This document shows, one piece after another, positions 42,208-50,305 of a DNA stretch of 64,000 nt. The first letter of the stretch is position 1; every line of letters begins with the position of its first letter. The stretch covers positions 8,456 through 72,455 of the forward strand of contig CAZARU010000024.1 of NCBI GenBank assembly GCA_964487605.1. The letters are read 5' to 3'. The position numbers were made by a program, and so were the translations under genes. The stretch comes from JAJDAH01 sp964487605 (GTDB taxonomy: Bacteria > Myxococcota_A > Polyangia > Polyangiales > Polyangiaceae). The notes below the pieces were generated by a model. That model was not told the origin of the DNA. It saw only the letters and a program-made list of their open reading frames with translations, and did no database searches.

Positions 42208-44205
42208 TCATTTTCGGTAGGGGGGCTCGTAGCCCCTCTCCCGGACGCGGTGAACGGAGAAGAAGGAGCGCAGCACGTCGATCCGCGCAGCACCCCCATC
42301 TGGCAGAGCGTCCACGAGGTTGTTCTTCTCCGCGGCGTCCGCGGTGAGATCGAAGAGTTCCACCGTGTTCACGCGGTCGTCCAGGATCACCTTCTTGCCG
42401 TCGGCGAAGAGCATGGCCTTCTTGAGACGGCCCTCCGCGACGATGGGTCGGGTCAGCTTGGGCGTCCGTCCCCGCAAGAAACCCACGAGGCTCTGACCCA
42501 TGAAGTGGGGCGGCGTCGCGTGGCCGAACAGATCGAGGATCGTGGGGCCGACGTCGATGACGGACACCGGCACGCTCACCTTCCTGGGCTCGACTCCCGG
42601 CACACGGAAGAAGAGTGGAACCCGCAGGAGTTCTTCGTAGAGCGTCGTGCCATGGCCGTTCGTGCCGTGCTCCCCGAACGCCTCCCCGTGATCGGACGTC
42701 ACGACGAGCGCCGCCCGATCTGCGAGACCGAGCCGATCGAGGGCGTTCAGGAGCACCCCGAGCTGCTCGTCGATGCGGCGAAGGCCTGCGGCCGCGCGTT
42801 CCTTCTTGTTTCCCTTCTCGAGCTTGTCGCTCAGCATGTAGTGCGTGTCGAAGAAATGCAGGTAACCGAAGATGGGACGATCCCTCGACAGCCCGCCCAG
42901 AAGCTCGACGAACCTCGGCGTCAGATCCTCGGCCGTCGCGTAGCGGGTCTTCTTGCTCGACTTCACCTTCTCTTCGTGAGCGAAGCCCCGCACGAGCCCG
43001 AAGCCATCGACCATCCAGAACGAGCCCGAGACGTTCAGGGTTTGAACGCCAGCCGCCGTGAGGATCTGCGGAAACCGCGGCGTCGGGTCCTCGTGCGGGA
43101 AGAGGTCGGGATGGTCGGTGTGGCGGCGCCAGAGTTGCTGGGAGAAGTACGTTCCGGCGAACAGGCTGGCCAGCGTGACGACCGTCTGGGAGCCGGGCGT
43201 ACGCGCCACGTCGAAGACGACCGACTCGCGCATCAGCCGCGCGAGCGTGGGCGTGCGCTCGAGCGCCCGCGGTGTGAGGGACGACCGGGGAAGGGAGTCG
43301 ATGGTGAAGAGCAGCACGACGGGCGGGTCGCCGAGCAGCGGCGGCGAGGTGGCCGGGACCGGCCTCGCCTCTTTTCGGCTCGCGAACCACTCGGCGGCCT
43401 CGGGGGGGACGCTAGCGCCCGATCCGGCGATCGCCGACCGCGCGCGGGCGAGCTGCTGCGCCACTACCGATCCCTCCGAGCGCAGGAGCTCGATCATGAC
43501 GGCGTTGGACGGCCATACCGATACCGACCAGACGCCGAGCAGCACGGGCACCGCCCACGCGGCTCCGGGCAGACAGGCCACGACGATGCGGGGCAGGGGG
43601 AGGCCGGACACCGCCGCAGCGATGGTCGTGGCGGAGTAGAGCGCGACGAAGAGGTGAACCCCCGGGTAGTCGTCCCGGAGCACGAGCTGGTGGCCCACCA
43701 CACCGGAAACGCCCGCTGCGACGACGAGCCACCGCCACCTGGGTGGAACGCGGCGCACGACGACCACGGCCAGGCCGAGCCCGACCGCGGCGGCGACGAC
43801 GAGCGTGATCTCGAGCGGCGCGGCGACGGCGAGCGGCACGCGCTTGGAGACGAACCCCACGAGATCCGCACGGAGCGAGAACAGCCCGACGGGAAGGGCC
43901 GACAGGGCCAGGAGCCCAGGACCGAGGAGAGGAGGCAGCGCCCGACCCCACCGCGCAAAGCCGGCCACGAGCGCCGAGGCCGCGACGCCGAGGGCGAGGA
44001 CGTGTCCCGCGTCGTAGAGCAGGTGCAGGCCGCGCGTTCGCAGTCCGGAATCGGGGAGCTCGGCGCTCAGGGTGAAGGCGGCGTTCACGCACGCCACGAG
44101 CGCCATCGCCACGACGACCGCCTGGTGCGGCGCGAGCGCTGGCGCGCTCGGGGGGGGCGCCGAGGAATCCGGCTCAGGCTCCGCGCTCAAAGGAGGGCGC
44201 AGCAT
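42208..44205 (-). CDS. Membrane sulfatase-superfamily protein 3
   Basis: A 665-residue relative of the two proteins downstream, with about seven or eight helices in the first ~260 residues and a hydrolase domain from VVLLFTIDSLPRSSL. The metal-ligand Asp in TIDSL and the second site VVTSDHGEAFGEHG are kept; the nucleophile region is PGSQTVVTLASLFAG, again with Thr and no CxPxR. Unlike proteins 1 and 2 it has no MopE-like loop between the membrane part and the hydrolase. The start at ATG 44205 puts the first helix about 30 residues in. First of the three sulfatase-like genes in the transcription direction. Confidence 0.84.
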   Translation of the reverse strand: MLRPPLSAEPEPDSSAPPPSAPALAPHQAVVVAMALVACVNAAFTLSAELPDSGLRTRGLHLLYDAGHVLALGVAASALVAGFARWGRALPPLLGPGLLALSALPVGLFSLRADLVGFVSKRVPLAVAAPLEITLVVAAAVGLGLAVVVVRRVPPRWRWLVVAAGVSGVVGHQLVLRDDYPGVHLFVALYSATTIAAAVSGLPLPRIVVACLPGAAWAVPVLLGVWSVSVWPSNAVMIELLRSEGSVVAQQLARARSAIAGSGASVPPEAAEWFASRKEARPVPATSPPLLGDPPVVLLFTIDSLPRSSLTPRALERTPTLARLMRESVVFDVARTPGSQTVVTLASLFAGTYFSQQLWRRHTDHPDLFPHEDPTPRFPQILTAAGVQTLNVSGSFWMVDGFGLVRGFAHEEKVKSSKKTRYATAEDLTPRFVELLGGLSRDRPIFGYLHFFDTHYMLSDKLEKGNKKERAAAGLRRIDEQLGVLLNALDRLGLADRAALVVTSDHGEAFGEHGTNGHGTTLYEELLRVPLFFRVPGVEPRKVSVPVSVIDVGPTILDLFGHATPPHFMGQSLVGFLRGRTPKLTRPIVAEGRLKKAMLFADGKKVILDDRVNTVELFDLTADAAEKNNLVDALPDGGAARIDVLRSFFSVHRVRERGYEPPYRK

Positions 44206-44263
44206 AGCGCCGAGGCCCAGGCGGGGGCGAGGACTTCGCCGACGCCGTGAGCCTCCGCACACG

Positions 44264-44734
44264 TCAATCCGGCACCGCCGGGCGCAAGGAAACGACGCCG
44301 AGCAGCCGCCCGAGCGAGGCGTGGACCTCGACCTCGACACCGAACACCCGAAGGAGCGAGGCCGCGGCGCGCAGTGAAGCGAGATAGACGGCCGGCGCCT
44401 CCTCGGGCGGAATCAGGAAGGCGCGCGCCAGGCGTGGTCGGAGGGACTTGGTCGTATCGACGAGAACGGGCCGCACCGCCGGGTCCCGACTCGTCATCTT
44501 CTGAAGGTCCAGGACCAGGATCAACGGACGCTCGCTCCCGAAGCGTCGATCGAGCGCGGCGAGCGCGGGGCCGGCGAGCCACTGGGCGTGCGGCAGAGCG
44601 AGACGAGCGCTGCGAGTGAGGCGGATGACCGCTCCGGGCGGATTGGTGAACCACGCCGCGACCTCGCCCTCGGGGCTCGTCAGGTGAGGCGCCGTGGTGA
44701 ACGGCGCGTCGAGCGAGTTCGCCGGCGAACGCAC
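44264..44734 (-). CDS. Small alpha/beta protein, STAS-like candidate
   Basis: About 156 residues from GTG 44734; no ATG fits, and further upstream the frame is Arg/Pro-rich. The body has alternating strands and helices (RPLILVLDLQKMTSRDP, VLVDTTKSLRPRLARAFLIP, ASLLRVFGVEVEVHASLG) with the length and order of a STAS or MEDS-like fold, but no anti-sigma antagonist phosphorylation Ser motif is clear. Read upstream of the sulfatase-like genes, 58 bases away, so it may belong to that transcript. Divergent from the TAXI gene. Function unknown. Confidence 0.55.
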   Translation of the reverse strand: MRSPANSLDAPFTTAPHLTSPEGEVAAWFTNPPGAVIRLTRSARLALPHAQWLAGPALAALDRRFGSERPLILVLDLQKMTSRDPAVRPVLVDTTKSLRPRLARAFLIPPEEAPAVYLASLRAAASLLRVFGVEVEVHASLGRLLGVVSLRPAVPD

Positions 44735-44832
44735 GTCATCGACGGTTCCACCGCCCGCCGGGGACCACAAGCGCGAAGGACGACTCCCCCGCGTCCGCGA
44801 CGGACACGTCGGTCCCGAGTAGAATCCCGCGG

Positions 44833-46113
44833 GTGAGGGCGTGGCACCGGTGGAGCCTCGTGGGCGCGGCGACCCTCGTCGTCGTCGCTGCGCTCGGCTG
44901 GTTCGTCCACCTGCAGACCAGAACGCGCACGCTTCGCGTGGCCGCGGGCACTCGCAGCGGTGAGGGGCGAGTCTTCGCCGATGCCCTCGCCGTCGTCGTG
45001 AAGGCCCACGCACCCCGGCTCGTCCTCGAGCCCGTGGAGACGAAGGGTTCTGCGGAGAACGTCGAGTTGCTGGAGAGCGGGAACGTCGAGCTGGCCATCG
45101 CGCAGAACGACGTACGGACCTCGCCCACCGCGCGAACGGTCGCGTTCCTCTACCCGCAGCTCTTCCACCTGGTCGCCAAGAGCGACGGGCCGGTGCGGTC
45201 GGTCGCCGATCTGCGCGGCCGGCGCATCGGGACGCCGCCGGAGGGCGGTGGCTCGCACAGCTCGTTCCTCGCGCTGCTGAGCCACTACCGGATCGCGCCG
45301 AAGGATCTGACGGTCTCTCCCATGAAGTCGGACGACCTCGCGCGCGCCTTCCAGCGCGGTGAGCTCGACGCGATGTTCCGCGTCGATCGCATCGGCGACT
45401 CCGGCGTGTCCGGCGTGCTGGAGGGCGGGCACGGGAGGCTCGTCCCCATCGATCAAGCTGCCGCGATGCGCCTGCGCTTGCCGTACCTCGACGGACTCGT
45501 CATCCCGCGAGGCGCCTACTCCGCCAACCCGCCGGTTCCGGAGGAGGAGCTCCCCACCGTGGGCGTCCACACGGCGCTGCTCGCCCACACCGACCTGGAC
45601 GCCGAGCTCGTCCGGCAGGTCGCGGAGCTGCTGTTCGACCATCGGATGGAGCTCGTCGCCGCGACGCCTGCCGCAGCGCACGTGTCCGCCCCACCGCCCG
45701 ACAGCCTCTCCATGGGGCTGCACGACGGGGCCAGGGCCTACTACGACCGGGAGAAGCCCGGGTTCCTGGTCCTCTACGCGGAGGTCATCGCACTGCTGAT
45801 GACGCTCGGTGGCATGGGCCTGAGCGTGCTCGTGGCCTTGCGTTCGCGCCTCACGTCCGGACGGAAGGAGCAGGCGGACCGACACCACCTCGACCTGGTT
45901 TCCCTCGTCGAGCAGATCGAGACCGCGACCGATCCGACGGTGCTCGCATCGATACGCGCGCAGCTCCTGGCGGTGTTCCGCCGCCTGGTCGAGGACCTGG
46001 ACCAAGATCGAATGACCACGGACTCCTTCCAGGCGTTCGCCTTCACGTTCGAGACGGCCATGACCGCACTCGAGCGCCGCGAGCGCCAGCTCTCACGAGA
46101 GGCACTCCGCTGA
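44833..46113 (+). CDS. TAXI-family TRAP transporter solute-binding protein, membrane anchored
   Basis: A 426-residue protein. An N-terminal signal anchor (about residues 8-26) leads to a TAXI-type binding domain (about 35-300), with LRVAAGTRSGEGRVFADALA, GNVELAIAQNDV and SVADLRGRRIGTPPEGGGSHSS typical of periplasmic binding proteins of the imprint antigen group. A second helix (about 312-336) and a cytoplasmic coiled-coil-like tail follow. Classical TAXI proteins lack this C-terminal anchor and tail, and no TRAP permease gene is adjacent. It may therefore act as a sensor rather than a transport subunit. Start is GTG 44833, directly before the anchor. Confidence 0.82.
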   Translation: MRAWHRWSLVGAATLVVVAALGWFVHLQTRTRTLRVAAGTRSGEGRVFADALAVVVKAHAPRLVLEPVETKGSAENVELLESGNVELAIAQNDVRTSPTARTVAFLYPQLFHLVAKSDGPVRSVADLRGRRIGTPPEGGGSHSSFLALLSHYRIAPKDLTVSPMKSDDLARAFQRGELDAMFRVDRIGDSGVSGVLEGGHGRLVPIDQAAAMRLRLPYLDGLVIPRGAYSANPPVPEEELPTVGVHTALLAHTDLDAELVRQVAELLFDHRMELVAATPAAAHVSAPPPDSLSMGLHDGARAYYDREKPGFLVLYAEVIALLMTLGGMGLSVLVALRSRLTSGRKEQADRHHLDLVSLVEQIETATDPTVLASIRAQLLAVFRRLVEDLDQDRMTTDSFQAFAFTFETAMTALERRERQLSREALR

Positions 46114-46123
46114 GCACCCCGAC

Positions 46124-46141
46124 GTTCTGAAGCGTCAGAAC
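46124..46141. terminator. Perfect hairpin between convergent genes
   Basis: GTTCTGA-AGCG-TCAGAAC forms a 7-bp perfect stem with a 4-base loop, 10 bases after the TAXI stop. Its right arm includes the TGA stop codon of the minus-strand MetE-like gene (46135-46137). Probably a shared bidirectional terminator; there is no T-run. Confidence 0.5.
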
Positions 46142-47298
46142 AGCCGCGCCGTCGCCAGGGCCGCACCCTCCACGAGTGAACGGAGCTTTGCCCAGGCGAT
46201 CTCCTCCACCACGGCGGTCGTCCCTGCAGACGACTCGAACCCGCAGTCAGTTCCCGCGCAGACACGACGGGGATCCCCCACGGCGCGGACGACGAGCGAG
46301 ATGCGATCGGCCACCGCCTCGGGATGCTCGACGTAGTTCGACGTCGTGTCGATCACGCCGGCGACGAGCGTCGCGTTCGGCGGCAAGCAGCCCGTCTCGA
46401 ACACTCGGTACTCGTGGCTGTGGCGCGGGTTGGCCATGGAGAGCAGGAACTGGGCGGCCCGGACCTTCGAGACCTCGGGCCAGACGTCGGCGAGCGCGAC
46501 GTCGAGGTCGTGAGCCCCCTCGTAGTTCCCCCAACACACGTGCAGCCTGACCCGCTCCGGCGGGATGCCGTCCAGGGCTCCGTTGATGGCTCGGACCACG
46601 ACGCGCACGAAGTCGAGGAACTCCGGCAACGACTTGTCCTGGAAGAGCGTGTGCCGCTCGAGCGCGAGGTCCGGGGCGTCGACCTGAAGCACGAACCCGC
46701 GCGCGACGATGGCCCGATACTCTCCGGCCAGGGCCTCGCCGAGCGCGCCCACGTAGGTCTCGAGGTCGTCGTAGTGGGCGTTCTCCATCGCGGCCGCCAC
46801 GATGCCCGGGGACGGTGAAGTGACGAACGCGTCGGTGTAACGGCCGGCGTGAGGCCCGAGCAGCCGCTCGAGCTCGGAGAGTTCGGACTCGAGGGGCGCG
46901 AACGACTGGTACCGCACCTCTCCGATGGCCCGGGGCGCGGCCAGGAGGTCCACGCGCTCGCCGCCGCTCCGCTGCCGCTGAAGCTCGGCCAGGTAGCTCG
47001 GATAGCGCGCGAGATCCGCCATCGCGCGCCGCTCGCTGCGGCCACCGAAGCCCGACATCCGGTGACGCAGGTGCGTGAAGAAGCTCTCACGAGCCACCTC
47101 TCCGTCGTTCACGACGGAGAGGCCGGTGGCGATCTGGCGCGCCACCACGTCGGCGGCCGCGGCGCCCGAGAGGGCCACGAACTCCTCTTCGTCCACGACC
47201 TCGCCCCGGGCGCGGCGGGCGTGCAGGGCGGCCAGACGCCGCGGCCGCGGAAGGCTGCCGGCGTGCGTCGTGAGGATGCGATCCGCGGTGAGGGCCAC
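46135..47298 (-). CDS. Cobalamin-independent methionine synthase-like protein (MetE C-terminal type)
   Basis: A 387-residue protein matching the C-terminal catalytic domain of MetE (COG0620), without the N-terminal half. It starts LTTHAGSLPRPRRLA and continues with GLSVVNDGEVARESFF; HVCWGNYEG supplies the His-x-Cys zinc ligands and CAGTDCGFESSAG the second Cys. The family includes short MetE-like enzymes that use other methyl donors or act on other thiols. Full methionine synthesis is possible but not proven. ATG 47298. Convergent with the TAXI gene. Confidence 0.86.
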   Translation of the reverse strand: MALTADRILTTHAGSLPRPRRLAALHARRARGEVVDEEEFVALSGAAAADVVARQIATGLSVVNDGEVARESFFTHLRHRMSGFGGRSERRAMADLARYPSYLAELQRQRSGGERVDLLAAPRAIGEVRYQSFAPLESELSELERLLGPHAGRYTDAFVTSPSPGIVAAAMENAHYDDLETYVGALGEALAGEYRAIVARGFVLQVDAPDLALERHTLFQDKSLPEFLDFVRVVVRAINGALDGIPPERVRLHVCWGNYEGAHDLDVALADVWPEVSKVRAAQFLLSMANPRHSHEYRVFETGCLPPNATLVAGVIDTTSNYVEHPEAVADRISLVVRAVGDPRRVCAGTDCGFESSAGTTAVVEEIAWAKLRSLVEGAALATARLF

Positions 47299-47409
47299 GA
47301 GGGTCGAAGTCGTCTAGCACGGCGCGTCGCTCGGGACCGGCGCGTCGCTCCCACGACCTGGGCGGGCGATCGCCCGACGAGACGCCCGGGAGCCGGGTAC
47401 GCTGTGGGC

Positions 47410-48504
47410 GTGCGCACGTCCACGCTCGCCGCAGCCAGCATCGCGGCCGCCGCGCTCCCGGCGTTCATCGGAGTCGGTCTGGGATTCGCGCTCGCGGTGA
47501 TGGACACGAGCGGCGACGCAGCAGCGACGCTCCTCGTCGCGGCCATCGCAGCGTCGTCGGCGAGCGCGCTCGGGGGCACCGTGCTCGGGATCGCCGCGAT
47601 CGTGTCGGCCGGCGAGAAGGAAGCGTCGAGCACGACGGGCATCGTCGGGCTCGTGCTCTCCCTCCTCTCGCTCGCCGCGGCCCTCGGCTCGGGCGCGCTG
47701 ATCTTCATCGTCATCGCCGCGGGCAGCGGCCACGGGCGCCCCTTGCGCGTCGGCGGTGCGGTCGTTCCCACGCCTACACGCCTGCGACCACGCCGAACGC
47801 GCGGGGGTCGGGTCACGCCGCGCGTGCAGGTGGCCGGGCTGGGATGGTCGCAGCGCGTGCGACTGGGGGCGAGCTGGCTCGCCGACGCTCGCCTGGAGCA
47901 CGCAGCCGTCCACGCGTTTCGGCAGCTCGCCCGGGACCTGCGCGCCGTCGGAGCCCCAGCGTCGCTCGTTTCGGGGGCTCGGCGGGCCGCACGAGAGGAG
48001 GCGCGGCACACGCGTCGGTGCTTCGACGTGGCCAGCACCTACCTCGGCTTCGGCGTCGGCCCCGGACCGGTGAAGGTCCCGCCGCGCCGCGCGGTGACCC
48101 ACGCCGAGCTCTTGGGTCGGCTGCTCGAAGAGAGCCTGACGGATGGGTGCATCGGGGAGGCGGCCGCGTCCGAGCTCGCGGGCATGGCGGCGCAGAGCAC
48201 GCACGACCCGGCGATCCGCGCCGCCCTTCGCGAAATCGAGCGTGACGAGGCGACGCACGCCGAACACGCGTGGGACGTGACCCTGTGGGCGCGCGCGGTG
48301 CTGGGCCACGGGGCGAGCTTCCACGAGGCGCGCGCGCTGGAACGGGCGCAGGCGACGCGCGAGGTGGCCGCCCCCTTCGACGATCTGGCGCGTCACGGAC
48401 GCGCCACCTCCGCGCAGCAGGCGACGACCAGATCCCGGGTGATCGCCTCCACCCGTGCGCGTCTCCGCCGCGTGGCGAGTCGCGCGCCCCGGTTCTCGAC
48501 GTGA
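47410..48504 (+). CDS. Membrane protein fused to ferritin-like domain
   Basis: A 364-residue fusion. About three hydrophobic segments (residues ~6-30, 38-64, 74-100) lead to an Arg/Pro linker. A helical ferritin-like domain follows (about 143-330) with RLEHAAVHAFRQLARDL, REEARHTRRCFDVAS, TDGCIGEAAASELAGM and ERDEATHAEHAWDVTLW. The spaced Glu and ExxH positions match those of the lipoprotein at 38412-39983, so the two are relatives. The two envelope placements suggest metal or oxidant handling at the membrane, but no function is established. GTG 47410 is chosen; GTG 47404 is two codons earlier. About 30 bases upstream of the kinase, probably cotranscribed. Confidence 0.72.
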   Translation: MRTSTLAAASIAAAALPAFIGVGLGFALAVMDTSGDAAATLLVAAIAASSASALGGTVLGIAAIVSAGEKEASSTTGIVGLVLSLLSLAAALGSGALIFIVIAAGSGHGRPLRVGGAVVPTPTRLRPRRTRGGRVTPRVQVAGLGWSQRVRLGASWLADARLEHAAVHAFRQLARDLRAVGAPASLVSGARRAAREEARHTRRCFDVASTYLGFGVGPGPVKVPPRRAVTHAELLGRLLEESLTDGCIGEAAASELAGMAAQSTHDPAIRAALREIERDEATHAEHAWDVTLWARAVLGHGASFHEARALERAQATREVAAPFDDLARHGRATSAQQATTRSRVIASTRARLRRVASRAPRFST

Positions 48505-48535
48505 CGCGGGATGGCACGCTAGCCTCGCCAGCGCG

Positions 48536-50275
48536 ATGATGACCCCTGCCGAGCTCGCACCCGGCGTGACGTTCGCGGCCGACTTCCGCGTCGTGAGGCC
48601 TCTCTCCCGCGGCGGCATGGGGTCGGTGTACGTCGTCGATCAGCTCAGCACGGGAAGGCAGCGGGCGCTGAAGCTCATGCATCCCGATCTGGCACAGAGC
48701 CCCGAGCTGCGCAGGAGGTTCGAGCAGGAAGCGCGGGTGGGCGCGCGCATCGCGAGCGACCACGTCGTGGAGGTGATCGCGGCCGGCGTGGACGACGCGA
48801 CCGCCATGCCGTGGCTCGCGATGGAGCTCCTCGACGGCGAGGATCTGGCCTCGGCGCTTTCGCGCCGCGGCACGCTCACCCTGGCCGAGGTGGCGGAGAT
48901 CCTCTCCGGCCTGTGCCACGCGCTCGCCGCGGCGCACGACGCGGGGGTCGTCCATCGCGACCTGAAGCCCGAGAACGTGTTCCTCGCGACGTCCAGGTCG
49001 ACCCGGGGGGCCGCCACCGTGAAGGTTCTCGACTTCGGCATCGCGAAGGTCGTCGCCGAAGCCAACACCGCCGCGACGGCCGCCGTAGGGACACCGCTCT
49101 ACATGGCACCCGAGCAGACGACGGCAGGCGGCAGCGTCACCCCGGCGACGGACGTGTGGGCCGTCGGACTCATCGCCTTCCGGATGCTCACGGGTCACCC
49201 GTACTGGAGAGGCGGGAACATCGAACCCACGAACGCCATGGCCGTCCTGCGCGAGGTGGTCATGGACGACATGCCGAGCGCCTCCCGACGCGCGCAGGAG
49301 CTCGGGAGCACGGTGGAGCTGCCTCCGGGCTTCGATGCGTGGTTCGCGCGCGCGACGCAGCGTGAACCTTCGGCGCGGTACGGCGACGCCCGTGAGGCAT
49401 TCAGGGCGTTCGCGGCGCTCGCCGGCGTGGCGCCCCTCGATGCGCCCGTACGAGCCGTCGGCCAGCCGCCGGGCCCCGTGACGCAGGGTGCTGCCATCTC
49501 GCCTTTCGAGGCGACGATGGCCGCGACGAGCGCAACGCCGTCTCCCCTCGTGGCGACGCACTCCGCGCCGGCTCGGGCGTCGTTGCCCGGCGGAGCCGGC
49601 AGGGTGCGCACCGCGGCCGGGATCGGCGCGCTGATCGTCGGCGCCGGCACGGCGGCATTCCTGTTGCTACGCCCGGGCGCACCGGCCACGTCGAGCGAGG
49701 CGCCCCGCGCGTCGGCACCGACGGCGAGCGCCGGCCCGGCGGCGCCGGAGCCCGCAGTCTCACCGAGGCTGCACATCTGCGAAGCGGCGCGCGGCGACGC
49801 CGGAAGCTACCGGAGCTGCCATCACCCCGATCGCGCGTGGTGCGACGCGAAGGAGGAGTTCGTCGCGTGCTGCGGAAAGGGCCTCGTCCCGAGCGGGAGC
49901 AGCGGCGCGTGCATGTGTCCCCCCGGCGGCGCCATCGATCCCGAGCCCATCGCGGCGGGATGCCGGAAGGTGGACGGCCCGAGAGGGCTCGCCCGAGAGG
50001 TCGTGAGCGACGTGATTCGCGGCGGCTTCCCGCGAATGCGGCAGTGCTACGAGCGGGCGCTCGAGCAGAACGAGGTGCTGAAGGGCCGGATCGAACTGTG
50101 GCTCGAGGTGACCCCGTGGGGCGACGTGTTCACTGCCCGGATCCGTTCCTCGACGTTGCCGGACCCGGCCGCTCAGGAGTGCGCGCTCGCGGTGGTCCGC
50201 GCGCTGCGCTTTCCGCCGCTCGCCGGCGGCGGCGTCATGACCCTCGCCTATCCGATCACGTTCTCCCCGGAGTAG
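48536..50275 (+). CDS. Transmembrane Ser/Thr kinase with AgmX/PglI-like C-terminal domain
   Basis: A 579-residue Hanks-type kinase. Residues ~12-290 are the kinase domain: glycine loop SRGGMGSVYVV, Lys in ALKLMHP, HRDLKPENV, DFGIAKV and GTPLYMAPEQ. A Pro/Ala/Thr-rich linker leads to one helix (about 358-378). The extracytoplasmic part has a cysteine-rich stretch (about 405-480) and then an AgmX/PglI-type TonB-like domain (about 486-579) with VIRGGFPRMRQCYERAL and ALAVVRALRFPPLAGGG. In myxobacteria this domain occurs in gliding-motility and envelope proteins. The layout suggests a receptor kinase sensing the envelope. ATG 48536 follows the ferritin-like gene by about 30 bases. Confidence 0.9.
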   Translation: MMTPAELAPGVTFAADFRVVRPLSRGGMGSVYVVDQLSTGRQRALKLMHPDLAQSPELRRRFEQEARVGARIASDHVVEVIAAGVDDATAMPWLAMELLDGEDLASALSRRGTLTLAEVAEILSGLCHALAAAHDAGVVHRDLKPENVFLATSRSTRGAATVKVLDFGIAKVVAEANTAATAAVGTPLYMAPEQTTAGGSVTPATDVWAVGLIAFRMLTGHPYWRGGNIEPTNAMAVLREVVMDDMPSASRRAQELGSTVELPPGFDAWFARATQREPSARYGDAREAFRAFAALAGVAPLDAPVRAVGQPPGPVTQGAAISPFEATMAATSATPSPLVATHSAPARASLPGGAGRVRTAAGIGALIVGAGTAAFLLLRPGAPATSSEAPRASAPTASAGPAAPEPAVSPRLHICEAARGDAGSYRSCHHPDRAWCDAKEEFVACCGKGLVPSGSSGACMCPPGGAIDPEPIAAGCRKVDGPRGLAREVVSDVIRGGFPRMRQCYERALEQNEVLKGRIELWLEVTPWGDVFTARIRSSTLPDPAAQECALAVVRALRFPPLAGGGVMTLAYPITFSPE

Positions 50276-50305
50276 CGAAGCGACGGCTCTCCGCCCGCGA
50301 CCGCG

